DNA of 64,000 nt from Cyanobacterium sp. uoEpiScrs1 (lineage in GTDB: Bacteria; Cyanobacteriota; Cyanobacteriia; Cyanobacteriales; Microcystaceae): assembly GCF_947331815.1 (NCBI RefSeq), contig NZ_OX373462.1, forward strand, positions 979,376 to 1,043,375. Direction: 5' to 3'. Under the pieces are notes generated by a model, which was given only the letters and a program-made list of their open reading frames with translations, was not told the DNA's origin and ran no database searches. A program made the position numbers and the translations under genes. Below, piece after piece: positions 28,271 to 37,438 of this stretch. The first letter of the stretch is position 1, and the number at the start of each line of letters is the position of its first letter.

Positions 28271-28624
28271 ATGACAAGGGTAAAACGGGGCAATGTTGCT
28301 CGTAAACGTCGTAAGAAAATTCTTAAATTAGCTAAAGGGTTTAGGGGATCTCACTCTAAACTATTCCGCAGTGCGAATCAACAGGTAATGAAGGCATTAC
28401 GGAATGCTTATCGTGATCGCCGGAAACGGAAACGTGATTTTCGTCGTCTGTGGATCACTCGGATTAATGCTGCAGCGCGGATGCATGGAGTAAGTTATAG
28501 TAAACTCACTGGACAACTCAAAAAAGCTAATATTGAACTTAATCGTAAAATGTTAGCGCAGTTGGCTGTTACAGATCCCCAAGCTTTTGAAAAAGTAGTC
28601 GAAACGGCCAACACAGCCAAATGA
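28271..28624 (+). CDS. rplT: Ribosomal protein bL20
   Basis: A 117-residue protein that binds 23S rRNA early in 50S assembly. It has the extended basic N-terminus ([31 protein letters not shown]) and the globular C-terminal half ([34 protein letters not shown]). Start ATG. In many bacteria bL20 represses its own operon through the leader mRNA; no L20-like leader fold was identified here. Confidence 0.97.
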   Translation: MTRVKRGNVARKRRKKILKLAKGFRGSHSKLFRSANQQVMKALRNAYRDRRKRKRDFRRLWITRINAAARMHGVSYSKLTGQLKKANIELNRKMLAQLAVTDPQAFEKVVETANTAK

Positions 28625-28639
28625 TTAAACTAGAGTCAA

Positions 28640-28675
28640 CAGCGAAGAATTCAGTTAATTGAAGAAACTTCGCTG
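28640..28675 (+). terminator. Candidate terminator after rplT
   Basis: cagcgaag (28640-28647) pairs with cttcgctg (28668-28675) just after the rplT stop. No T-run follows, so this is a weak candidate. Confidence 0.35.
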
Positions 28676-28758
28676 CAGCTCATCGATAAATTTAGTCTGG
28701 TTAGGGATTAAAAGTAAAATTTTAGAGGTTAATAATAAAGGCAGTATGTAAGATAACG

Positions 28759-30072
28759 ATGAGTTTATCCCCAAAGATTATTGTTCTTGATGATGACCCC
28801 ACAGGTTCTCAGACTGTACACAGTTGTTTGTTACTGATGCATTGGGATATCGATACTCTACGCTTGGGTTTAACTGACAAGATACCTATTTTTTTTGTTC
28901 TCACAAATACGAGAGCATTAATGCCAGAGGATGCCACTGCTCTTACACAAGAAGTTTGTCGTAATCTAAGGTCGGCTATTAGAACAGAAGGGATTAAAGA
29001 TTTCCTAGTAGTTAGTCGGTCTGATTCTACATTACGGGGACATTACCCCATTGAGACTGATGTCATTGCCCAAGAATTGGGGGGATTTGATGCTCATTTT
29101 CTTATCCCTGCCTTTTTTGAAGAAGGAAGAGTGACTCGTGATAGCACTCATTATTTGTATGCACATGGCATTGCTACTCCTGTACATGAAACGGAATTTG
29201 CGAAAGATTCTGTTTTTAGCTATTGTCACAGTTATCTTCCTGATTATGTGGAAGAAAAAACTCATGGACGTATTAAAGCAACAGAAGTAAAACAATTTTT
29301 ACTCCCAAATATTCGGCAAGGAAGTGTAGAGCAATTGATGAAATTAAAGGGAAATCAATGTGCAGTTGTTGATGGAGAAAATCAACAAGATTTAGATAAG
29401 TTTACACAAGATTTATTGACTGCAGTAGCATCAGGTAAACGATTTTTACTTCGTGGTGCAGCCAGTATCATAACATCTTTGGCACAATTAGAATCCCAAC
29501 CGAATATCCCTGAAGAAATGGCTAAGTATAAACCTACAATCAACCCTGGGGTTGTTTTGGTAGGCTCTCATGTTGAAAAAACTACTCGGCAGCTCAAGCA
29601 ATTACTCAAAGAAGAAGATGTAGCAGGCATTGAAATAGATATTGAACAGTTGCGAGATAAACCTAATCAACGGGAGAGTTTGTTGACTCAAACCTTAGAT
29701 AAGGTCAAGGCAATTTACCAAGAAAACAAAACCCCAGTGATATATACCAGTCGAGAAGAATTAACTTTTGAAAGAGCACAAAGACGTCTAGCTTTTGGGG
29801 TCGAGGTATCTAACCTATTAGCGGAAGTGGTGCAAGGGTTGCCCCACGATATAGGATTTTTAATTAGTAAAGGGGGAATTACTTCTGACAATATACTTCG
29901 TAATGGACTAAACTTACGCTCAGTCCGCTTGTTAGGTCAAATTTTAGTAGGATGTTCAATAGTAAGAACATCAGTAGATCACCCGACCTTTCCAAATTTA
30001 CCAGTAGTTTTATTTCCTGGTAATGTAGGAGATGATCAAGGGTTGGTCAAGGTATATCGTCGTCTAAATTAA
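28759..30072 (+). CDS. Four-carbon acid sugar kinase family (DUF1537)
   Basis: 437 residues. The N-terminal domain starts with the substrate-binding LDDDPTGSQTVHSCL, followed by FFVLTNTRAL and SRSDSTLRGHYPIETDV. The C-terminal nucleotide-binding domain has VVLVGSHVEKTTRQL and the glycine-rich SKGGITSDNILRNGL. Characterised members phosphorylate four-carbon sugar acids such as erythronate or threonate for catabolism. The cyanobacterial substrate is not known to me, and no aldolase or dehydrogenase partners are nearby. Start ATG; it follows rplT by 134 bases. Confidence 0.85.
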   Translation: MSLSPKIIVLDDDPTGSQTVHSCLLLMHWDIDTLRLGLTDKIPIFFVLTNTRALMPEDATALTQEVCRNLRSAIRTEGIKDFLVVSRSDSTLRGHYPIETDVIAQELGGFDAHFLIPAFFEEGRVTRDSTHYLYAHGIATPVHETEFAKDSVFSYCHSYLPDYVEEKTHGRIKATEVKQFLLPNIRQGSVEQLMKLKGNQCAVVDGENQQDLDKFTQDLLTAVASGKRFLLRGAASIITSLAQLESQPNIPEEMAKYKPTINPGVVLVGSHVEKTTRQLKQLLKEEDVAGIEIDIEQLRDKPNQRESLLTQTLDKVKAIYQENKTPVIYTSREELTFERAQRRLAFGVEVSNLLAEVVQGLPHDIGFLISKGGITSDNILRNGLNLRSVRLLGQILVGCSIVRTSVDHPTFPNLPVVLFPGNVGDDQGLVKVYRRLN

Positions 30073-30204
30073 GCTTCAGAATTGTCTGAGTATATCAACA
30101 GTTTGAAGGCTTAAAAGGACTTAAGTTCAAGCTTTAGATTTTAATTTTTAGTTTAAGAATCACAACAAACTATTTAGATAAATCTGAGTGTTCTAAGACT
30201 ACTA

Positions 30205-32796
30205 TCACTCTAATTTAAGTTCGTTGTCTGTGAGAATCAAATGCTGACGATGAATCTGCACTAATTGTAACTCCTGCTGAGAAATCTGCTCCAACATATA
30301 AATTACTTGTTCAGGTTTTAATATTGTCCCATCATTACGACAACTACCTAAATGTCTCAATATAACATAATTATCAATATCATAAGATTCTAGGGATAAA
30401 TCAAATAAATATTCTCCTAAATTTACTGTGTTTTTCTTTCCAGATTTTGTAGTCTTTTCCCAACTAATATTTGGACAATTCTTAACTTCATCTATCCAAT
30501 ATTTCCATTGTTCTAATGGAAACAATTTAAGAGTTTTCACTGTTATTAAATAAGCAGCTTGATCTAATAACTGAGTAGCTGATAATGATTTAACTGGAAT
30601 TTCTTCAACTTTATAAATGGGGATATTTGACGGAAGTTGTTTTGATAAAACTTGGACAATTTCTTCAAGTCTCATACTTTTAGTCAATTCAAAATCAACA
30701 ATTTCTCCACCGCTTGTAATTCCTAAACTCAAAGCATTTGCAATTGAAATTCTGGGTCCAGGATGATACCCTCCTGTATAAGAAATTGGTAATGCCCCAC
30801 GACGGACTACCCTATCAAATAGTCTTACTAAATCTAAATGACTGACTAAAGCCATTTCACCAACTTTGCCAAACTGAACTCGTATGCGTTGTGCCCTATT
30901 TTTGTTAGGTTCAAACTTTCCCTGAAACTCAGGAATTAGTGGAGGCTCTATTACTATATTATGACCAAAGTCTGGCCCACATACGCCACAATTAGAACAA
31001 CTATTAAAGGCACAATCAGAAACGGTTGCTGCGTCTAAAGCCCGTTTTAAGTCTTCTTTGAGCCAAGTTTTATTAATTCCCATGTCAAGATGATCCCAAG
31101 GTAAAACTACGTCATAATTATCTACTGTTTCAAAAATATTCCATTCTCCATTCTTAACCTGACGGTATTTCCAGGTTAACTTCGCTTCGTCGATGGCTTG
31201 TTCCCAAGCAGCATGGGCTTTATCTGCATTTTCCCACCAAGAATCCATTCCTGCTCCTAATTCCCAAGCGCGACGCACTACAGAAGCTAAACGACGATCA
31301 CCACGTCCAATAAAGTCCTCCATAGCCGATATCCGAATATCAGTGTAATTGACTTTAACCCCCCGAACTTTGCGAAATGCTTCTCTTAACAATTCCTGTT
31401 TACGACGAAATTCACTAGTAGATACCGAATGCCATTGAAAAGGAGTATGTGGCTTGGGAATAAAGTTGGAAATTGTTAAGGTGAATTGAAGTGATCGCTT
31501 GCCCTTGGGATTACATTCTCGTTTTAACCAATGCACAGTTTCTACAATACCAAGTACGTCAAGGTCTGTTTCTCCTGGTAAGCCAATCATAAAATAGAGT
31601 TTTATTTTGTCCCATCCTTGCTCAACGGCGGTTTTGATGCCTTTGAGTAATTCTTTGTCGGTTAATCCTTTGTTAATTACATTCCGTAGCCTTTGAGTTC
31701 CTGCTTCGGGGGCAAAAGTTAACCCTGATTGACGAGTTCCTCCAATAATGTTGGCAATATTTTCGTCAAAGCGATCAACCCGTTGACTTGGCAGGGACAA
31801 GGAAATATTTTCCTCTTTGAGGCGATTTTTGATTTCTAACCCTACTGACGGAAGAGAAAGATAGTCAGAACAACTTAACGAAAGTAAGGAAAATTCATTG
31901 TGTCCCGTCTGACGAATCCCTTTTTCAAGGATATTAACGATTTGTTCAGGTTCTACATCTCGTGCTGGACGGGTTAACATTCCTGGTTGACAGAAACGAC
32001 AGCCACGGGTACACCCTCGACGTACTTCTAATACTAGGCGGTCATGTATAGTTTCTACAAAGGGAACTAACCCAATTGAATAAGCAGGAATAGGGGCTGC
32101 CACTCTTCGTAAGATTCGTTTTGGCACATCAGGGCAGTTGGGGTAAACTAAACTGTCTTCTGCAACATTATAAAAACGGGGGACGTAGACCCCTGGAACT
32201 TGAGCTAAATCTAAAAGTAAGTCTTTTCTACTTAAGTTATTGGCTTTCCCTTCTTCGATCACTAAGCCAATTTCCGGGAGTAACTCTTCTCCATCTCCTA
32301 AAGCAATAAAATCGAAGAAGTCGGCAAATGGTTCAGGATTAGAGGTTGCAGTTTGCCCTCCTGCAAAAACTAAAGGATAATTCTCCTGGTTGCGTTCTTG
32401 CCAAGTTAAAGGAATTTGGGCTAGATTAAGCATTTCTAGAACATTAGTTATTCCCAGTTCATAGCTAAGGCTAAAGCCTAAAATATCAAATTCAGTAAGA
32501 GAACGACGAGACTCTAGGGCAAATAAGGGAATGTTGCTATCCCGAAGTTTATTGGCTAAATCTGGGGCAGGAAGATAAGCTCGGTCACATAGTTGTCTTG
32601 GTTGAGCGTTTAGGATGTTATAAAGAATAATATGTCCTAAATTAGAAGCTCCAAGTTCGTAAACTTCTGGGTAAGTGAGAACCCAATACACATTAGCCTT
32701 ATCCCAGGGTTTATGTTTAGCTCCCAACTCATTGCCTAGGTAACGGGCAGGTCTGTTGATATCAGGGGTGATTAGTGTTTCTATCGCAACTGTCAT
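30205..32796 (-). CDS. Radical SAM protein, TIGR03960-type fused to a DUF2344 domain
   Basis: 863 residues in two parts. Residues ~1-590 are a B12-binding-type radical SAM protein with the 4Fe-4S motif CTRGCRFCQPG, plus LLSLSCSDYLSLPSVG and PEAGTQRLRNVINKGL. A second cysteine group follows (CAFNSCSNCGVCGPDFGHN, about 610-628). The C-terminal part (about 650-863) is the DUF2344 domain (RIRVQFGKVGEMALVSHLDL, SYTGGYHPGPRISIANAL). The fusion is usual in cyanobacteria; the reaction is unknown, and other bacteria carry the two parts near rne/rng and ribosomal genes. Start ATG, no operon partner. Confidence 0.88.
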   Translation of the reverse strand: MTVAIETLITPDINRPARYLGNELGAKHKPWDKANVYWVLTYPEVYELGASNLGHIILYNILNAQPRQLCDRAYLPAPDLANKLRDSNIPLFALESRRSLTEFDILGFSLSYELGITNVLEMLNLAQIPLTWQERNQENYPLVFAGGQTATSNPEPFADFFDFIALGDGEELLPEIGLVIEEGKANNLSRKDLLLDLAQVPGVYVPRFYNVAEDSLVYPNCPDVPKRILRRVAAPIPAYSIGLVPFVETIHDRLVLEVRRGCTRGCRFCQPGMLTRPARDVEPEQIVNILEKGIRQTGHNEFSLLSLSCSDYLSLPSVGLEIKNRLKEENISLSLPSQRVDRFDENIANIIGGTRQSGLTFAPEAGTQRLRNVINKGLTDKELLKGIKTAVEQGWDKIKLYFMIGLPGETDLDVLGIVETVHWLKRECNPKGKRSLQFTLTISNFIPKPHTPFQWHSVSTSEFRRKQELLREAFRKVRGVKVNYTDIRISAMEDFIGRGDRRLASVVRRAWELGAGMDSWWENADKAHAAWEQAIDEAKLTWKYRQVKNGEWNIFETVDNYDVVLPWDHLDMGINKTWLKEDLKRALDAATVSDCAFNSCSNCGVCGPDFGHNIVIEPPLIPEFQGKFEPNKNRAQRIRVQFGKVGEMALVSHLDLVRLFDRVVRRGALPISYTGGYHPGPRISIANALSLGITSGGEIVDFELTKSMRLEEIVQVLSKQLPSNIPIYKVEEIPVKSLSATQLLDQAAYLITVKTLKLFPLEQWKYWIDEVKNCPNISWEKTTKSGKKNTVNLGEYLFDLSLESYDIDNYVILRHLGSCRNDGTILKPEQVIYMLEQISQQELQLVQIHRQHLILTDNELKLE

Positions 32797-32899
32797 AATA
32801 AAACCTCCGGTACTCAGACTTCAGAATAAAATCCTGTCGTTTTTCTAATATATACCGGAAGTTTTGGGAAGTGATATGTAAGTTTAGGCTGCTGTAAGT

Positions 32900-33259
32900 T
32901 TAGGCTGCTATAACTTTGGGCATTAATAATTCAAACTGATGACGATTCTCAAAAATTTCTAATGCCTTATCTAATTGGGTTAGTTCAAAAATTATACGTA
33001 CTGAGGGGTCTAAAGAGCACATACTGAATCGCTTGCCTAAACTTTCAGCTAAAGAATAGACATACACTAATGCCATTAATCCTGCACTGTCAAGAAACCC
33101 CACACTGTGCATATCGATCAAAAAGGTAGAATGTTTGGAAGAAGTTATCGTTTGAGTTAGTTCCTGTTGAAAATTAGCTGCATTGGCAGCTGTGATGTAG
33201 CCAATAGGCTCAATGATGGCTAGTTCGTGACCAATAAAATTACTCCTCATCATTGCCAT
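32900..33259 (-). CDS. STAS-domain anti-sigma-factor antagonist
   Basis: A 119-residue single STAS domain. The phosphorylatable serine lies in the signature GFLDSAGLMAL, and the fold pattern (LAIIEPIGYITAANAANFQQ, FLIDMHSVGF, RFSMCSLDPSVRIIFELTQL) is complete. Such proteins are switched by a serine kinase and a PP2C phosphatase and sequester an anti-sigma or other regulator. No kinase or phosphatase gene is in the window. It follows the radical SAM gene's start by 103 bases on the same strand, so the two may share transcription. Confidence 0.88.
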   Translation of the reverse strand: MAMMRSNFIGHELAIIEPIGYITAANAANFQQELTQTITSSKHSTFLIDMHSVGFLDSAGLMALVYVYSLAESLGKRFSMCSLDPSVRIIFELTQLDKALEIFENRHQFELLMPKVIAA

Positions 33260-33395
33260 GTATCCTCTGTTTAAAGCAGTTTACGTGATTAATGTGTACT
33301 CAAATTATAACCAGTTATTTTGACAAAAAAGTTGATCGAAATTAGTTTTATGGCTACGACTTAACCTTAGACAGTTAGCTGGAAGTGATATATGA

Positions 33396-33518
33396 TGTCA
33401 TGATTCAGTTATTCTCTCTCAACAAGAAAATTCATTTCCTGAACATTATAAATTTTTACCGGATCCTCATTATCTTCAGTTATTTTCTAGCCAACAGAGA
33501 CTTTTCCATTTATTTTAA
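33396..33518 (+). pseudogene. Possible coding remnant
   Basis: A plus-strand frame following a TGA at 33393-33395 reads HDSVILSQQENSFPEHYKFL and then LPDPHYLQLFSSQQRLFHLF before a stop. Before the TGA the same frame continues as LNLRQLAGSDI. The Gln/Pro/His-rich make-up is unlike translated spacer. No family is recognised; chance cannot be ruled out. Confidence 0.25.
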
Positions 33519-33993
33519 GTTAAATATATAATCAGAGATTATTAACCAGTACATAGTTGATATTTTATAAATAAAAAATTAAAAATTCTATTAATTCTTA
33601 ATCAAATGCAGAATAGTGAAACTGATCGACAATCTCAGTACAAACTTGAAATAATACACTATTTTTAGTATTACTATTTTGTAATTTTATATCTTATTTG
33701 TCGTTATTAAGAGATAATGATTTTCAAAATATTCGATATCTAAACCTAAAAAATAATAATATTAAATTATTTATTAGAAGTCTAAACTTAGTTAAATGAA
33801 TGTTATATAAAGTTTTTTCGCCAGCTATTATGGGCAAAAAATAATACATTTTATTTGATTTATTAGTACTTATTTCTTTTGATAGTTAATCTATTATTTT
33901 AATTGATTTTATTGGGAGTCAAACTACAATGCATATCAGTTGTGACAGAATATTCATCTGAATAGTAATTTTCAATAGGTGGGGTTAACCTAC

Positions 33994-34032
33994 CAAGTAA
34001 ATAACAAGATCCTGGTTGTTGTTATTTACTTG
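33994..34032. terminator. 13-bp hairpin in a gene-free region
   Basis: caagtaaataaca (33994-34006) pairs exactly with 34020-34032 around a 13-base loop that includes the only GC-rich patch nearby. No gene ends here, so it may mark the end of a lost gene or of a non-coding transcript. Confidence 0.4.
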
Positions 34033-34543
34033 ATGATGTTTTACTAATTCACTAACTGCGGATTTAGTATATTGTTGCAATTCAGAGTAATGGGAAAAAG
34101 AGTTTTCTTAATTATAGTCATAGTCTAACTTAGTTAAATTGAAAGTTACATTGGCAATCGTGTCAGTTCCGTTATCGAAACTAAGTCTAATATCTTATTT
34201 GGTAAAATTCAAGACAGTTCTTAGTGATCATCATATAAAAAAAGGTCTTGATAGTTTGACCAGATTTGTAAGATAAGACCTACACCTCAAGAAGATATAA
34301 CGCATAATAGACTTTAATTTTTCGGTTGTTTTAGATAAGAATTTAAATAAATGTATTTTCTCGCATTTCAAAACAACAATCATTTACAATTTCTTTCCTA
34401 AGCATGATATTATCTTTTAAATAAAGTCCGATAAGTAATAAGTTCTGTTATTTGAGCCAAAATTTAAAGCATAATAGCCAATTATTCAAAGTAAGTTAAG
34501 TAGAATTTTTTTTTAAGAAACGAAAATAATAATCAATCATCGA

Positions 34544-35524
34544 TTAATTATTATTCTGATAAAATTCTTGATACCATTTGACAAATTGTCGAATACCTTG
34601 GGTAATTGTAGTTGTTGGTTTGAACCCAATCTCGTTAACTAATTCATCTACGTCAGCATAGGTAGATAAGACATCTCCAGGTTGCATAGGTAAGAAATTC
34701 TTGATTGCTTTCATCTTTAAAGCTATTTCAATTTCTTTAATAAATTCTTTTAATTCTACTGGGTTATTATTTCCAAGATTATGAATTTTATAAGGCGGTT
34801 GATTAAGACTATTTAATGGAGACTTAGGAATAATTCTTACTATGGCTTCAACAACATCATCTATATAAGTAAAATCACGCCTCATCATACCATAATTATA
34901 AACATCAATAGGTTTTTTTTCTGTGATAGCTTGAACAAATTTAAAATATGCCATATCCGGTCTTCCCCAAGGACCATACACCGTAAAAAAGCGTAATCCA
35001 GTAATAGGAATCTGATATAAATGGCTATAGGCATGAGCCATTAACTCATTTGCTTTTTTAGTAGCTGCATATAGAGAAACTGGCCTGTCTACATTATCTT
35101 TAACAGAAAAAGGAACCTTTTTATTAGAACCATAAACTGAACTAGAGGAAGCAAAAACTAAGTGATTAATATAAGTGTGACGACAGCCTTCTAAAATATT
35201 AGCAAATCCAACCAAGTTACTATCAATATAGATTTCGGGATTTTCTAGAGAATAACGAACTCCAGCCTGAGCAGCTAGATGAATAACGTGGTCAAAGACA
35301 CATTCTTTAAAAAGTTCCATGACTGAAGATCGATGGCCAATATCTAAAAGATTAAACTTAAAGTTTTTTTGAGGTAATAATTGGTCTAGGCGAGCTTGTT
35401 TAAGAGAAATATCATAATAATCATTTAGATTATCTACTCCATATATTTCGTATCCTTCTATCAACAATCTTTTTGCTAAATGGTATCCAATAAAGCCAGC
35501 TACACCTGTAATTAAAATTTGCAT
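34544..35524 (-). CDS. NAD-dependent epimerase, UDP-glucuronate 4-epimerase type
   Basis: An extended short-chain dehydrogenase of 326 residues. The NAD-binding motif is ITGVAGFIGYHLAKRL, and the catalytic triad has the serine region FASSSSVYG and the YxxxK in SLYAATKKANELMAHAYS. The blocks GVDNLNDYYDISLKQARL and GLRFFTVYGPWGRPDMAYFK are characteristic of the UDP-glucuronate epimerases (CapI/GAE), which make UDP-galacturonate for surface polysaccharides. Substrate assignment is by similarity only. The stop codon lies in a near-perfect 13-bp stem. No glycosyltransferase gene is near. Confidence 0.85.
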   Translation of the reverse strand: MQILITGVAGFIGYHLAKRLLIEGYEIYGVDNLNDYYDISLKQARLDQLLPQKNFKFNLLDIGHRSSVMELFKECVFDHVIHLAAQAGVRYSLENPEIYIDSNLVGFANILEGCRHTYINHLVFASSSSVYGSNKKVPFSVKDNVDRPVSLYAATKKANELMAHAYSHLYQIPITGLRFFTVYGPWGRPDMAYFKFVQAITEKKPIDVYNYGMMRRDFTYIDDVVEAIVRIIPKSPLNSLNQPPYKIHNLGNNNPVELKEFIKEIEIALKMKAIKNFLPMQPGDVLSTYADVDELVNEIGFKPTTTITQGIRQFVKWYQEFYQNNN

Positions 35525-36426
35525 TTTTATTTATTAAAAATCTTAATTAAAAATTAATGAGTCAATAAATTAGAAAACTAATGAATTTTTATCTAAGGAG
35601 TGGAACATAGATTTTTATCAGTCGACTATAGTTTGTATTTTTCATATATTTGATATTAAACTCTGTTTTGGGCGCAAAACACAATGGAATGTGTTTTGCT
35701 AGATGTTCAAATAACTCTTCCATTTTAGCTGCTAAATCAAGTGAATTGTTAAAAATAAAAGAGTTTATTTGTACTATACTCAACTAATTTAGTAGTTGCC
35801 TCAGCATGAGAGGCAACAAGAAAAGCCTTTTCGAGAAAGATCACCATATTGCTACTTAACTAAAGGTTTTATAGCATTTAGAAAACAACATTAAGGAAAC
35901 AGCTTTGTGTCGACAACTAAGCCATTGTTTTATAGGAAATTTTTTAAACAGACTCTATTGCTCGGCTAAACTAAAAAACATATCTAATAAATTTTAGGAT
36001 AATATTATAATTAGAACACTCTAAGATTCCTAAAAAATATCGAACCTTTTTTACAAAAAGCAGACTCTACTAAAGAATAGATGCTCTTCAGTTATTTAAC
36101 AGGCTAATTTGTGAAATACAGATACAATTAGGTAAATTGATTCAAACGATTATATTTATATATGTTTCGATTTTTTAAAATAGTTAAAATAAATAAATTT
36201 ACTTGTTTAATACAGAGATATATCTACTAGAATTACAAAAACTAAGATAACAACGTAAGATTATTAATTTATAACTAAGACAGGTATTTTTTGACAAAAA
36301 TAATAATGTTCTTCTAGTATAACTATTGAAGCCATTAGGCTAGGCGTAAATAGAAAAGTTGATTTAGTTAAGGTTAAGACTCATAGTTGCGGATATATTC
36401 CCCAAAATAATCGTAGTTATAGTCAT
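35525..36426. other. 900-bp gap
   Basis: It lies between the epimerase start and the sucD end, both on the minus strand. It contains a GC-rich 8-bp hairpin (35795-35817). A 64-codon open frame at 35589-35783 has no convincing features and is not called. Confidence 0.4.
35795..35817. terminator. GC-rich 8-bp hairpin
   Basis: gttgcctc (35795-35802) pairs with gaggcaac (35810-35817) around a 7-base loop. On the plus strand an A-rich run follows and on the minus strand no T-run is present, so this is only a candidate. It lies about 610 bases beyond the sucD stop. Confidence 0.35.
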
Positions 36427-37329
36427 CTAAGCAAAGGATTTCCGAGAAATGGCGATTTTGACTAGTTTAATAATCTCAGTAGGATGTTGAGCTATTTTAA
36501 CTTTGGCTTTTTTGAAACGATCTATTATGGACTCTCCGGGAGAAATTTGTATTATTGATGGAGAGAGTTGAGCGGACACAATTGTCTCGGCATCCAATAA
36601 AGTACGTTCTATTGGTGTATGAAGCCCAGTAATATAAGCAATCACAGGTTTTTCAACAGCTGACGCAATATATTCAACTGCACATAGTTCAGCATGGCTA
36701 TTTCCTTGCCCTAAGAGGACAATTACTTGAGTCGAGCTGTCTGCTTCAAGCATCTGTAACCAATATTCAAACTTTGAGCCAATAATACAATCTTGACCTA
36801 AACTGACAACAAGAGATTGACCTAACTTAGCTCGGGTTAATTCTCCGGCTACCTCATCAACTAGGCGATCGCAACGACTAACAATTCCCACAGATCCCGG
36901 AGTATAAAAAGAATGTTCACAGATTCCTAGCCAAAACTGATCAGGGATAACTAATCCCTGACTTCCTGAACCCAATATAAAAGTTTGGTTAACTTGTGCT
37001 TTATGGAGAAGATCAATCATATCTAGGGGAGGCACTCCCCCAGACACAATCACCAATTGTCTAATTCCTGAGTCCATTGCTTCTAGAGCTGCATCTAGGA
37101 CTTTATAAGGAGGTGTAAAAATAATACTAATATCGATGTTTTTAAACTCACCGACCGCTTTTTCTACTAAGTTAAAGATTGGAATTTCATCTATTTTTTG
37201 ACTGTCATTATTTGTACTAATTCCAGCTACAATATTCATCCCAAAAGCTTTCATTTGTTTTCCGTAGATACTTCCCAAAGGGGTTGTAATTCCTTGAATA
37301 AGGATTTTACTATCAGCTTGCCATTTCAT
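36427..37329 (-). CDS. sucD: Succinyl-CoA ligase alpha-subunit homologue, phospho-His lost
   Basis: 300 residues with the CoA-binding N-terminal fold (ILIQGITTPLGSIYGKQMKA, IIFTPPYKVLDAALEAM, GSGSQGLVIP) and the ligase fold behind it. Normal SucD carries a phosphorylated histidine in a GHAG-type motif. Here the aligned stretch reads PIERTLLDAETIVSAQL, with Leu-Asp-Ala-Glu in its place. Two other conserved spots have also drifted: GIVSRCDRLVDEV instead of the usual Ser-Gly-Thr/Ser-Leu-Thr-Tyr, and LGQDCII instead of the glycine-rich loop. The subunit should not catalyse phosphoryl transfer, although the frame is open. It follows sucC by 109 bases. It may be a fading gene or a structural relic. 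Confidence 0.8.
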   Translation of the reverse strand: MKWQADSKILIQGITTPLGSIYGKQMKAFGMNIVAGISTNNDSQKIDEIPIFNLVEKAVGEFKNIDISIIFTPPYKVLDAALEAMDSGIRQLVIVSGGVPPLDMIDLLHKAQVNQTFILGSGSQGLVIPDQFWLGICEHSFYTPGSVGIVSRCDRLVDEVAGELTRAKLGQSLVVSLGQDCIIGSKFEYWLQMLEADSSTQVIVLLGQGNSHAELCAVEYIASAVEKPVIAYITGLHTPIERTLLDAETIVSAQLSPSIIQISPGESIIDRFKKAKVKIAQHPTEIIKLVKIAISRKSFA

Positions 37330-37438
37330 AATTCAATATAGTTGCTATGTAATTGGATTGGATTGCAATCTTAGTTAAGTTAAATCAGAAGATAATCTGA
37401 AATCTTATTAACTTTGACCTGTACTAGAGAACAGGTTT

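Larger units (their letters stand above)
33260..34543. other. 1.3-kb gap
   Basis: No intact gene. It holds a possible coding remnant on the plus strand (33396-33518) and a 13-bp hairpin (33994-34032). The epimerase gene ends at its right edge within a near-perfect 13-bp stem (34525-34555). Confidence 0.45.

Noticed and set aside
35589-35783. 64-codon minus-strand frame upstream of the epimerase gene
   Set aside because: First half looks slightly helical, but there is no family, no ribosome site and no context.
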